Positions 46,655 to 58,485 of a DNA stretch of 64,000 nt are shown in pieces; the stretch's first letter is position 1; every line of letters starts with the position of its first letter. A model generated the notes under the pieces. It saw nothing but the letters and a program-made list of their open reading frames with translations, searched no databases and was not told where the DNA came from. Made by a program: the position numbers and the translations under genes. This DNA is from Steinernema hermaphroditum (taxonomy: Eukaryota > Nematoda > Chromadorea > Rhabditida > Steinernematidae): contig CM059624.1 of assembly GCA_030435675.1 (NCBI GenBank), positions 5,170,769-5,234,768 of the forward strand, given 5' to 3'.

Positions 46655-46868
46655 CCCTATCCCTATCCCTATCCCTATCCCTATCCCTATCCCTATCCCT
46701 ATCCCTATCCCTATCCCTATCCCTATCCCTATCCCTATCCCTATCCCTATCCCTATCCCTATCCCTATCCCTATCCCTATCCCTATCCCTATCCCTATCC
46801 CTATCCCTATCCCTATCCCTATCCCTATCCCTATCCCTATCCCTATCCCTATCCCTATCCCTATCCCT
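46655..46868. repeat. (CCCTAT)n hexanucleotide tract, about 36 copies
   Basis: Bases 46655-46868 are an uninterrupted run of CCCTAT, or ATAGGG on the other strand, close to 35.7 units. It differs by one base from the TTAGGG telomere unit and by two from the TTAGGC unit of many nematodes. Three reading frames stay open because the unit has no stop, giving spurious Ser-Leu and Pro-Ile open frames. Confidence 0.98.
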
Positions 46869-49196
46869 TGGTCTTATCGTAGGCTCCTGTCAATCTTCGG
46901 CCAGACGCCCCATCAGACCTACCAGAAAGTCATTTCGTTTGCAAACGCGATTTCCGCCGTACGCAGACAATTATCGAGATATTTAAGGCCTGCGCGCCGT
47001 CTTCCGATTTTTTGCCGTCGCCATCAAATTGCCCAGCAGAGACTAATTGTGTCGAAAAGTGTCTTTTTGTGACGGTCAAAAAAAGGACTGCAGGAGGTCC
47101 ACAATTGGAATCAGGATTCATCGTCTGCCGCCAAGTACTTTACTCGCATTTTTTGATTTGCCCTTTCGTGGATGGCCGTTTAAGGGCCATCCGAGTGCAT
47201 ACGTAAACAACGCTGGGTACTTAAGTGTTCCCACATTCAGTAGTCGACTCTATTTCTACTGTCAGTCACAAGTTTTTCAAGGTGTAATGTATTAGCTTTC
47301 ATTGAGAAACTGTGAAGCCATTTGTCAGGTATTGCATTTCAAGTCAGTTGTTTTCACTATTTTTTATTCTCTCTGGATTACTTTTCTATTTCGCGTGATG
47401 TCCCTTTCTCAAAAGACGCTATTGACACCTTGAAAAAAACGTGTTTTTATTCCTATATCAAATTTTCATTTTGGTTCCATGTTTTCACTGTTAGAAGACT
47501 ACTGAATATTTCACAAAATCTGCATCTAAATGCTGTGTTTTTCTCATTTCTCATAACTACTTTTTGAGTACATGTTCTGGAAATGAGTTAGTGTTTTTAC
47601 GATCATGTCCAGTGCAGTCTAAGAATTCTACTATATAGGAATATGGGATGATCTCAAGGCCGTTGGAACGAAGCTTCGAATGCCGAATAGCTGTCGTACG
47701 GTGAACGCTGGATTCGATGTGAGCTGAGATCGGTAATCGTGTAATGTAGCTTATGCTCACTGAATTAAATAATTCCTGAAGACGATTTGTAGAATACGGA
47801 CTGCTAGGGATATCTTAAAACCAGTGATTCTAATCAAAACCCGAACGAGTCTAAATCGGCCAGATCTCTGTGTTTAACCACAAATGAGCGGGTCTTTAGG
47901 GATGCCTAGAGCAATTCAAGAACTTCGCCTATGTTTAATGGGTGACTAATAATCGTATATGAATATGTGATGGATCATTAGGGAAGTGCACTGGACTTGG
48001 AAATGAAAAAAGGGCATATTTGTTTGTACTCGTTCGTCTGGCAGTAATGGTTTCCGGACACGCGATGTCGGAAGGCGTGTTTTGTGTCTCCCGACCGTAT
48101 CTCTAAGCAGACGCTAGTTCGGAAGGCAGTTCCGTTTGCGTCATTGTTGGAATTGAGAAGTTGTACGAGAGGGCAAGAAGCTTCTTATTTGGCGTAAAAA
48201 CAATTCTGTATGGGTATAATTCCTATTTGTATCCTTCTGACCCTATACGGATAAGTTTAATCTGATTGAGGAGGAAGAGGATGGAATTCTCTCTTTCTTC
48301 CCTGATTATCTACGTGGGAAAGAACGAGGATATCGGAGCCTTTGTATGTCATTGTACATTCTATCTCCCTGATTTCAACTTATCAACTTCATTTCGAACT
48401 CCAATTCCAGGTTATTCAAAGTGAAGGGAATTCCGGGCCTTCCTTTGACTGTAGCGGCTGCAAACTTTTAGTCTATCCTATCCAAACCTCTACCAAAAAG
48501 GCATTTGGAACAAATTGGTTTTAAATTTCAGAAAAGACACGTAGTTACTATTCCGGATGTGCATTCTTGTTATCCTCAGAAAAGCTTGCACTTGTATATC
48601 CTGCAGACGTCAGCGACGCCCCCAATTTCGTCGGAAGACCAGCACCACCGCTGGAAGGCGCTATGTTTATTCTGCGATGAGTACTCAAAACACCGGCCTC
48701 CCCGGAGGCGATGCGCCGTCTCTGTTTTCTCAATATTCTGAAAATGTCTGGATATTGAGTTTTGTTCGGGCTCTAAGCGGTGCGATATTTTCCGCCGCCT
48801 CTGACGACAGCTGTCCGTCACCGAGATCATAAGAGATCATCTAGATCATCCACCTAAATTGATGAGTAGGAGCAGTTGCCCGGATGTTCTTTTCATTTTG
48901 TTTTTCTCCGTTTTCATGATTATTTTACATGAAAGGTGGTATTTACACCGACTAAAATGGAAGTTTCCTTCAATTTTTATGAGGCTTCAAAGATCTCCAC
49001 TCTCACGACAAATTGAAACAAATGGTGTGTGGAATAAGTGACGATGACTGAGCTTGTTTTTGCCTCTTTCAGTTCAGGCGGTGAATCGTTCGTTGATCTA
49101 GGATCTCTTTGGAGAGGCAGTATTTCTCTTCAAACTGGGTAATACGGGTGGTAAAAGAAAATAAAGGTCAATCTTGTGCAATCTTGCGCGGCCATT

Positions 49197-49261
49197 GTCT
49201 TGCCTCGTCCTCTTGATATCATTTTTCAAAACACATTAGTACATCTTTAGCAAAAAAACGG
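49197..49261. repeat. Diverged repeat family B, copy 1
   Basis: Shares CTCTTGATATCATTTTTCAA and the following ACACATTAGTA block with 50117-50180 (copy 2), in the same orientation. Confidence 0.6.
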
Positions 49262-49519
49262 TTATAACTGTTAATTGAAAGCAGCTAACGAGGTTCTCAA
49301 ATGGTGAATTTTTTAGGGTATTTTGATAATTAACTGCTATAATTTTTCATATTTCGGTACGAACCAGAAATCTTAGCTTTTGACGTTAATTTGAAGGACC
49401 CGTTATGAAAAAGGTTTTTTTATGCAAACATGCTTCACCGGTTGTAGTTCTAGTTCGTGGAGAAGGACACGGCGACCTACCTAATTTTGAGCGCACTTTT
49501 TGTGACATTTCCATGTGTA

Positions 49520-49640
49520 TGCCTTTGCAGACGTCATCTGCATAATTGGGCAAAAAGCGAGTGTTTATCAGAAAGCAAACGACGAGTCAAAATCATATTA
49601 CCTCTCTCGCGCTCGTTTTTCGACTTCCGCCACTGTCTGC
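49520..49640. repeat. Diverged repeat family C, copy 1
   Basis: Shares TGCATAATTGG-CAAAAA-GCG, GTGTTTATCA and the later CGTTTTT(C)GACTTCCGC-like block with 53775-53890. Confidence 0.5.
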
Positions 49641-49780
49641 TTTCTAAGTCTGCTCTTTTCGAGTACTCTAAGCCGGCTATTAGCATTTTGAGTTGGATGG
49701 CATAAATGGTGTGTTTTTGTGATCCGATATATGAATAGTGGTCGTTGAATGATCGTTGATGAGCGGTTGGTTTCAGACAA

Positions 49781-49978
49781 AATGAGAAGTGAGAGTGGTG
49801 TCGAATCGACCCCCGACCGATTACAAATGAAACGCGTTTGCAATGAGACCCACAGACAGTTCGAGAGCTACCGGTTCAGTGCCACCATGCAGGATTGTTT
49901 TACCATCCATTTGAGATAGACTTGAACAAAAACGTTTCTGTGAGCACCAATCTGCAAAGCGCCGTCTCAGATTGCGAA
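49781..49978 (-). repeat. tRNA-like SINE candidate, copy 1
   Basis: On the minus strand the sequence reads GGTAGCTCTCGAACTGTCTG, then a TTTCATTTGTAATCGG stem-loop-like segment and GGTCGATTCGACACC, resembling the A box, anticodon arm and B box of a tRNA. It is followed by a tail shared with copy 2 (GATTGGTGCTCACAGAAACG). Not a functional tRNA: stems are imperfect and spacing is stretched. Confidence 0.4.
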
Positions 49979-50116
49979 GTTAACCCGAATCGGTATCTCT
50001 GAGAACGAGAATAAGGTCTGAATAGAGTAACGTTTTGCAAAAAAATCTATCTTTCCATATAGCTTGTTGGACTATAAGCAATCTTGGGTGGTAATTTGTC
50101 TTCTTTTCTTTGCAAT

Positions 50117-50180
50117 TTGTCTTTGTCCTCTTGATATCATTTTTCAAAGCACATTAGTAGATCTCAGTAAAAAATAATGT
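50117..50180. repeat. Diverged repeat family B, copy 2
   Basis: Shares CTCTTGATATCATTTTTCAA and the downstream block with 49197-49261. Here it directly abuts the tRNA-like element copy at 50187. Confidence 0.6.
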
Positions 50181-50186
50181 AAAATA

Positions 50187-50341
50187 GGGACAAGGGCCGG
50201 CGTTGAACCGACCGGTTACAAATCAGAGACGTTCACAATAAGACACAGACAGTTCACAAGAGAGCCCGCTATGCCATATCACTAGGATAGAGTTTAACAA
50301 AAACGATTCTGTGAGCAATCTGCAAAGCTGCATGTCGCAAA
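50187..50341 (-). repeat. tRNA-like SINE candidate, copy 2
   Basis: On the minus strand it contains GAACTGTCTGTGTCTTATTG, then CTGATTTGTAACCGGTCGGTTCAACGCC (28 bases apart in parts: anticodon-like loop TTTGTAA and B-box-like GGTTCAACGCC), and the same tail (GATTGCTCACAGAATCG) as copy 1. The loop would read TGT (threonine) if tRNA-derived. Confidence 0.4.
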
Positions 50342-53300
50342 TGTCTTTTGTACATTTCGTTTAGGTAGCAACAGATGGGTGAAATAGAGCCTACATCACC
50401 AGAGTACGTGCATGTTTTCGCCTATTTTATGCACAAATGTGCTGGTCTTTTATCGTACTTGATTTCATACAAAATTGGACAAACCCCGTAGTTGGATGCT
50501 TGTATAGTGCACGTACGTTGCTCCTATTTGGAGAGCTGTCGCCTTCAATTTCCTAAGAACTTAACCGACAAACCGCGTGCGATGGCGTACGTTGTAGTAA
50601 AATTTTTAAGATATTCCATAACGATTTTTAGACTCTAGCCTCCTCCTATGTATGTTGATGTTCTATTGAGAGTTAACCACTCGAGAGCTTTTTCAAGAAC
50701 CTCTGATTTCTGCAAAATTTAACCAGTTCAAGAGGCGCACAATCCAAAAGTGCCATTTGAAGAGATTGTTGAACGCTTCGTTGACCTGCGTCCCGTTACT
50801 CCTCTTTCTAAGAAGGCAAACACATCGTTAGTCATCTGTTCACAGCCAGTGTGGTCAACAACACCTTTTCATGCTGCGCAAAAACCGGAAGTTAATGATG
50901 TTTTCTTGTTCAGGAGAAGTCAAGTATGAAAAATCTGTCCTAAATAATGAGATGACTTAGATTCTTATTACCATACAACGATCAGTGACAGCTTTCTAAA
51001 GGAGCCGCACGGAGTTGCGGATAGACCTAAAATGAACAGTCGGTCAGAACAGCTAAACAATCTGTCGTGGAAAGATCTTTGCAAGCAACGCACTAAACTT
51101 CTAACTAAAGTTCGACCGCAAAACCCTCCTTTTATGGCGATTTTATTCTTATCGCCAAAGCTGAGTTTTCAGAGCCATTTTTAATATCTGCTGGAACGCT
51201 CTGATTTTATTTACCCTGTCCGTGTTTTGCATAGGGCCTGATAACTCTTCAGACCTAACACAGCGTGACGTAAGCATCGGCCTCTTAATTAACGTTGTGT
51301 TTTGATGAGGCAAAAAAACGTCGATCAGCTGTAGTCGTTTTTCAAAGATGCGTTCCAAGAGTGTCTACTGCTTTCGCGTTCTTCGGGCTCACCCTTATCT
51401 TTCACTACCACATCCATAGATCTGTGAACAGATGAGTCGGTCCTTGCACTTTCGGGAAAACCACTTGTTTTTCTGAATGCGAGCGTCACTCGAATTTAAA
51501 ATGTTGTTTGGATGTTTTGTTTTCGAGGAGGGCGACATGATTATCTTGTCATTATTAAATTATTTTCATGCACTCTGGCGCACTAAGTGACTAACGCAAA
51601 CCTAAATAAACTCTCATGGAAAAGGTCCGTTTTGTTTTATTTTTCGTTCATGATCGCCTCTTTAGGTTCTTATCTTTTGTATTCTGATTTCATCGAACAC
51701 GATTTTGCATTATTAATAGTGTTTTGACGTCAGTGAACCGATAGCTACGATGGACCATGTCGTCACCAGTTAATCTTGAGGAATCGCTTGGATTTGATAT
51801 CTTCTCGCATGGCTGCTGCGGTCATAGGACAGGTCAGAATGAGTCCCTCTCACTTCTGCTTCATTACCAGCATCCGCAAGCACTTGTAATTCCAGTCATC
51901 TTTCAACCAATCCCCTCAGAACCGCCCTTGCCCTCGCCTTCGCAACACAGAGGAGCCAAAAAGCGCACGTCGGCTAATTTCTGCGCTTCGCGAAAGGAGC
52001 GTCCAGATGCCTCAGCGCCCCAATCTCATTATCATATTTGCCGCCTAGGGCTATTATTATTTTCATTAGTTCAATGCGTTCGTGGACAATTAGAATGCCA
52101 TCGGCGGCCGCCTCGCTGAGAAGTGCACACCCCTAAACGTTTCGCGAAACCGATTGGCGCTGAGAATATGGTGTGTGAAAGTGTTGTTTACGAGCATTGC
52201 TTTGACACCGCTCGAGTAGCTTTTTTCGGAATCCTCGTGGGTCGTGGCAATTATTTTTTCGGATTACCACAGCGTTTCTTTCGGGGACTTTATACGGAAA
52301 ACGAAATGATCAATGATCATGGATATTCTTTGGTTCATTAGCACACTAAATTAAAAAACGGACAGTGGCAAGGCGCCATGTCCAGTTGACTCACTCAATG
52401 TCTCTTGAACACATCGTCTCTTCAAGTTAGGTCAATTTGGTCAATCTTTGGTCAACACATTTATATCAACGATGTAGGAATCTTGTCGTTCCTATTTTGT
52501 CGCAAAGTCATTCGTTTTGTTTCTGGTGTGGCTTGGAAAAGAGACCGATATTGTTGGTCGTGGCCATAAACGTGGCTAAGGGCCTGGCAGCCCTGAATGC
52601 GGCAAGGGACCAATAGCCTGTAGCCGATAAGCCCATGAAAACTGTACCCTTTTTTTGACTATCCTAACAAGCACACTTTACAAGTCAATAGTGCGTTTGG
52701 AATCTCAGAAAACTAAAAAAAAACCAAAAAGATGTCGCCTTCTATGTGCTTAGGGTTAGGGACACTTAGGGGCCGAAGGAAAATGCGAAAGTTCGGGGTG
52801 ATCGCCTGAAAATAGCCTTACTTCCGGGCGATAAATAAATTGGTCATAAATTTCATTGACTAAGAACTACTGCTCGTTGAGCTCACTTCTGAGAGAGTGA
52901 GCGAACAACCGAGCTGAGTCAGTTTGGATCAGTACAACTGACCCAAACGAAAGACTTTTTTGATGACTTGTCTTCTTCTTAGGTTTCGTAGATCTTTAAT
53001 CTCTTCTGGCGTATTGCTGCAGTATTTTGAATAAGAGATTTGTATAGCACCTGGGAAACCAAGTCATATGTGCAAGTTGATTACCGAAGGGAATGTATAG
53101 CTTCGAACCACTATGAGCTCATTGGAGGTCCCCATTCTACGGAAAGTCGCCAACTTCAAGACCATCCATCTCTTGAAGATGGTACAAATTGTACTGTTCA
53201 TACTTCATATCTTCCCCTCTTCATTTGGCCTTCGATTCTTCTGTTTTCTTCGCTCCGTCTAGCCGAAGTTCCGGATCACTTGCCAATGCCGATAAACCTA

Positions 53301-53507
53301 CGCCATCTGTTTTTTGCTTTAGTAGTTGTTGTCAAAGTACACTACTCCGCAAATTCAATTAGTCCGTCTCGAGGGAAGTCGAGAAGTTTGTTTTACGAGG
53401 AGACAATGCATTTTTTGTGTACTTGGTGCTTAGCTTTTAGAGGTACACGAATCCTAGGCACTCACACAAACTGTTCCAAGACGAATTGGCCATGAAGGTA
53501 GACAGGT

Positions 53508-53566
53508 CAAAGGGTAGCAAGACGTGATAGATTCACCATCCGAATCGGCCCGGGACAGCTTGTGTA
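53508..53566. mobile_element. Fragment related to the MITE at 59613-59816
   Basis: Shares GTAGCAAGAC-TGATAG-TTCA, CCGAATCGGC and TGGGAC/CGGGAC-CTTGT in the same order and spacing as the right half of the MITE (59717-59778). The terminal inverted repeats are not recognisable here. Confidence 0.5.
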
Positions 53567-53774
53567 CTACCCTTATCAGTGCCCCCATCGAGCTCAGCTC
53601 GAAAGGGGATCTGTGCAATTTTCGCATGTTGAGATGAGTGGTTTATAATTGCCGAAAAACAAACAAATGAGAGAAAAAACAAAGTAATTCCGATTTGGAG
53701 AAAACAAAGACAAAGAAGGCACTTGATGACGAAGCGCATTTCGCTTTTCAGTCCACTTCAAGGCTGCAAAACCC

Positions 53775-53890
53775 CAGTGCCGTCCGCTTTGCATAATTGG
53801 ACAAAAAAGCGGTGTTTATCAAATAGTGCGTGGCAAGGAAACTCGGACGACTTCCTATTTGGCGCGTTTTTTCACTTTCGCACAGCCGCT
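53775..53890. repeat. Diverged repeat family C, copy 2
   Basis: Same blocks as at 49520-49640 (TGCATAATTGGACAAAAAAG, GTGTTTATCA, CGCGTTTTTTCACTTTCGC), in the same orientation. Confidence 0.5.
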
Positions 53891-54835
53891 GCTACTTATT
53901 GGCCAAATTGTGTGTCGTGGACACACGGATCTGCAGCTGTGTTAGGACATCTCAGCGTGACCCTTAATGCACATCCATTAATTCCCTTCCAAATTCTCAC
54001 GTATTGCAAAGTTGCGCACTAGAAGTATTTTTGTGTGATGTCAGAATTTTTGGCTCTGTTCTCGTATTCGGGTTCTCAACGCGATTACGGTCATTGATTT
54101 TCACTGGTAGAACTTTGATAGCACCTAATCTGCGGATCTGCAGAGGCACAACATTACATTACATTTACTCTTGAATCAATGACATTCGTCATGCAAGATA
54201 TCTCATAAAGCTCAAAGGAGAACCGCATATCACCGTTGTCGCTGCTTCTCTTCTTTCTTCGGCGGAGGGCACGACGTCGGAGTTGAAGGCGGCTGTCCCA
54301 TCATTGTGCGCGGGCTTCGAAGCAACAAAAAGCTTTATCCGGAAGTAGCGCGGAAGGTGGAGCTCGGCGGACGAAAGAAACCCATTGACGGAGCGGTTGC
54401 CGGAGCAGACTTCGAAGTTGGAGCGATTCTTCGGCCTGAGTGGACGGCGCTGGTGGTCTTAAACCACAAAGAAATCATGGGTGCATCATCAGTCATGTAG
54501 CCGATTTCCTCTCATTTGTGAAGTCCTGTTTTCCAAAGAGAATTCTTTTCGGACGGTTCTCGCATGTTTCCATATATACCATATACAACTTGCATTCACG
54601 CTTCGTTTGCCCGCAGCCTTCCATGTCAGGGTATAAGCCTAAACCGGAGTGATTTGGGACACATGCAAGGTGAATATAAGCTTTTTTGATTCGCTACAAA
54701 TTTGTAGGTTATGTAGGCATGCGTTTACAACTCAGGTACAACAGTGTTTCTTCACGTTCTGCACTACCTAAGCTGAAATCTTTAGTTAATCGAGAGATTT
54801 CAGCTTATCTTTAGCTTTGCTATATTTGATTCCGT

Positions 54836-55141
54836 TTCCGTTGAAATCATTGACTTCACTGCGATACTTTATTTCTGCCTTTTTTTATTTTTTCCCATAA
54901 AGGGCCATTTTTTATGCATATGTGGGCCCCTCGTTTTTCAGTGAACTGATTCTAAACCTACATTATTGGTTGCACGTTTCCAAGCAGTAACAAGGACATC
55001 CATAGATAAGGATTTTTCTCGAATCGTTTTTGTGCGTGTAGTCGCGTAGTCAGGCTTCAACTCTTAGAACTACCTTTTATTCTTTCGTAGCTTTATAGCA
55101 CTTCAGGAGTCGCTTCTTCTGCACATGACCCAGACAAGAGT
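54836..55141. repeat. Diverged repeat family E, copy 1
   Basis: Shares GTTGAAATCA-TG, CTTCACTGCGATACTTTATTTCTG, TAAAGGG-CATTTTT and, further on, TCGCTTCTTCTGCACATGACCCAGA with 55680-55826 (longest shared run under 20 bases). Confidence 0.6.
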
Positions 55142-55679
55142 TAAAGTGTTCCTTATTTATGAGCATATAGCCAATACAATTGTAATCCTAACCTGTTGAT
55201 GTTATTTGTCCACACAGCAACGGGTTATGGTTGGCAACTTTGAGACAGTGCGAGTAATCTTTTACCTCCTATCAACGTGAACCTGTTTCGCCTCTGTTTT
55301 TTTTCGAATCGTATCTGTTTATACCACTCAATTATGAAGTGTAATACAAAACCATGATTTATAGATATATAGAGATATATGTAGATCACTTGTTTTTTAT
55401 TACTAAGAACTAATGAACATCACTAGGCATAGAATTTGAAATAGATAGCAATCTGAATATGCTCGCAGTTTAATTAATGTAATTGCATTAATACTAAGTA
55501 TTATTGACATATGTGATTGTTTTTTCTCTATTTACGTAGGTGTATGTATTTATATGGCCACTTTACATTTGAGTCGTCCGAATGTGTTATGTTTTTAACA
55601 TATTACCGAAGACGCGCTTCGTTCGGCCGCAACCTTGCATGCATGCTCCTTCTGATATCTTCAGTTAACCGTTTTTTTT

Positions 55680-55826
55680 CGTTGAAATCAGTGTTACTTC
55701 ACTGCGATACTCTATTTCTGTACTCCGTAAAGGGTCATTTTTTTCAATACCAAAAGCAAATGTGGGCAGCTGTTGTTCAGAATAGCTTGTTTCCAATTGC
55801 TTCACTTACACATGATCCAGATTGAG
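55680..55826. repeat. Diverged repeat family E, copy 2
   Basis: The same ordered blocks as at 54836-55141, with a shorter spacer: CTTCACTGCGATACTCTATT, TAAAGGGTCATTTTT and TTCACTTACACATGATCCAG. Confidence 0.6.
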
Positions 55827-58485
55827 TAGCCTTCCAATCTCCGGTTTAGACTTCCCTTTCGTGAAATGATTTAGAGAACCTTTGCGACAGTATGCTACAG
55901 ACCTATGCTTATGCATGTTTAGATAGAGACGTCTCAAAGAAATTCTCAATCACGTCAGTGTACTTTGATTTCGGAAAAATACAATATTCACATGTCAAGA
56001 AGTGAATTTTGAGGCTGAGAAAGACTGAGAATGTAGAAATGATGTTTTCAGTGAACGACCTCGTTTTCAATGGCGTCTGGACAGGTTTCTCATTTAGTAG
56101 GCAGTCCAATTCTAAAACGCCACTTTTTCTTACCAGGAATCAGACATTTGAATAATTGGACATCCAGTGTAGTTCATTTTTGTGCAGTTACGAGGAGAGA
56201 CCCACAGCTGAAGACCCAAGCTTCTAGAATTTTATGATAATCCCAAGTTTTTGCCCGTCTTCCAGCCCACCACGTTTTCAAGCCACTTCACTTCAAGAGG
56301 TCTGCGAATTTCACTTCCCCTCCGGCTCTTGTCTCCAAAAGTTTCACATTCAAATGAGTTCAATTTCACGGTTCAGTGCTTGTTTACGCAAAATACAAAA
56401 GAAAAGGAGTGAATAAGCGGGACTTTTTCGTTCGCTTGTATAGGCTGCGCGTGACTTTTGACGCGTGACGCGAATACTATCACACGTATTTCTAAAAAAT
56501 AGGTCTAAATTAATGCACTATATTTCAAGACTTATGATGCATTGCTGTTTTGAACTTCCTCGGGGTGTCATTCATCATAGCACGCTCATAATGACACATC
56601 CGAGAAACAGGAGCCGACTCGTGACGCCATAGCTTCGACGATTTTGCGATTACTACTCAATAGAACCCTTTCTTTCCTGTGCAGTTATGAGATGGCCATT
56701 GATTCGGTATTGATTTGAAAAACGTGAAAAATAGATCTTTAAGAACCCTTTAAGAACCCTATCGTTTACTACCTTGAGGCGATGGTTTACCCATACTTTA
56801 TGACCTATAAAATCTCAGCTGTCTCAGTTATTTAAGAGACAAAAACACAAAAACATGAGTTCCAAGACAAGCTAGAAAATAAGGAACTCAGTTGATACCT
56901 TCCTTAGCAGGTGGTTAGAAAAAGGTCACATTTAACAGCTGTTACAATTCTAAATTATGGACTATTTCCTTGTATCTGGAAATACATTCTCAATCCCGAT
57001 AAAGTCATGGATAGACGTCCTATCCTCTACAGTTCACGTACGCCTTCTCATGCATTTGTAGGCTTTGTATTTTTCGGAATTTGGACATACTCTATTCTTG
57101 GTAACCGTGCCTACACATGGTTAGCTTCAATTCCTTTCGTTCCCGGAGTTCTTTTGTGTCGGTAGCCGTCGGTCGGCTCAGTCTCGTCGTTTTCTTAATG
57201 CCCATGCGCATACAGCTTCTGGAGTCGGAAAGTTCCCACGATATTTAACGACAAACATTTGTAAGTAAAAAAACATATACGCCAAAAACAAGTATCTGTC
57301 ATCCAATTTCTCACGTTGGAATTCGTCACCATTTTTTGAGAAAACAGCCTGATCTAAGGTGTAAAATAGGAATTCGGCTCGCTTATGGAATTACAGTAAT
57401 CCTTTCCTGACGAACGGCTCTATGAATGACTTCCAATCTGGTCAACTTCAGCCTTCAACCAATCAACAAATGCTGGTAACAAACGCATCCAGTTCTTTTA
57501 CGTGTGTTAGTTCATTTTTTTAACTTCTCCATCACAAATAGCCGGCGAATCGAGAAATGCTGATCCGAGCCGGGTGGGTGAGACGGTTAATGTGAACCGG
57601 CTCCTTTCGATTGGGAAATGTCGGCATCGAAATGAGTCGGCTTGATGTCTGGTTCCTTCACTTATAGCAGAAGTGACCAAAGGGACGAGCGCTACTATCT
57701 GTGCTAGTTTAGTGCATTTATATTCAAGGTGGTCTTTTCTGCTTTGTTCGTTTCTGATGAGTCGATCACATATCTTTGTGTTCATTGCCATAGGTTTAAT
57801 GTATTTACACTTCTCTCTGTAATGGAATTACAAGCCTAAAAGCTATCCTTTCTCTGGTGTCGTCTCCAAAATTAACAGTCTAATCCCATAGAGCAGAACA
57901 TGCTGCCCCATGTTCATTCCAAAAAGGTTAATATCGACGGTAGCAGAAAGTGGTCCCAAACAAGATTCCGGCCGAACCCTATAGATCACTCTAAAATCTG
58001 ATCCATGGCCAGGATGTATTTTTAGATTCGAAAGAATGTAGTCCCTAGAACAATAGAATTAGAAGTGCCATCCTGAAACCGAGCACTCACTTGAAACCAA
58101 CAGAACTTTGGTGTGTTCCCTTGAGCACACATCCTCAAAAACAACAACATTCCACTCAGGACCACTTTGAGAAAGCTCCACCCCTGAGGGAAACACGACT
58201 TAAAGGGATCGCTTTCCGCGTCCCCCTTCTTCTTCTCAATGTATGGTCTGGAAAGGTCACAGCCACAACTTCTCCATCCTCCAAGTGCACATCCCTCCTC
58301 TCAGAAGAAGAAGAAGAAGAAGCGTTTCCCCTCTTCGAGTCGCCCGGAAGTGTGGCGCGCGTAATCAACTCGCGACGCGCTGATTTCCATGTTTTAATCC
58401 TTCCGCTGCTGTTGCAGAATAGCCGCTCAGTGGCTTCTTCTGGCAGAGACGACGACGTGCGGATGTGTGTGTTGCCGAGCAGAAG

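Larger units (their letters stand above)
46869..58485. other. 11.6-kb gene desert with decayed repeats
   Basis: AT-rich DNA with no gene I can support. Scattered open frames (for example 51757-52119, 53040-53495, 54306-54500 and 57507-57791) have no recognised domain and no coherent splice structure. Several diverged repeat pairs are listed separately. The last ~400 bases may hold the 5' UTR and promoter of the GPCR gene. Confidence 0.5.

Noticed and set aside
46624..47072. Two overlapping open frames of Ser-Leu and Pro-Ile dipeptides
   Set aside because: A stop-free hexanucleotide repeat stays open in several frames. There is no coding evidence outside the tract.
50180..50300. A functional threonine tRNA on the minus strand
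   Set aside because: The anticodon-like loop and B box are present, but the acceptor stem does not pair and the D-arm spacing is too long. It is better explained as a tRNA-derived repeat.
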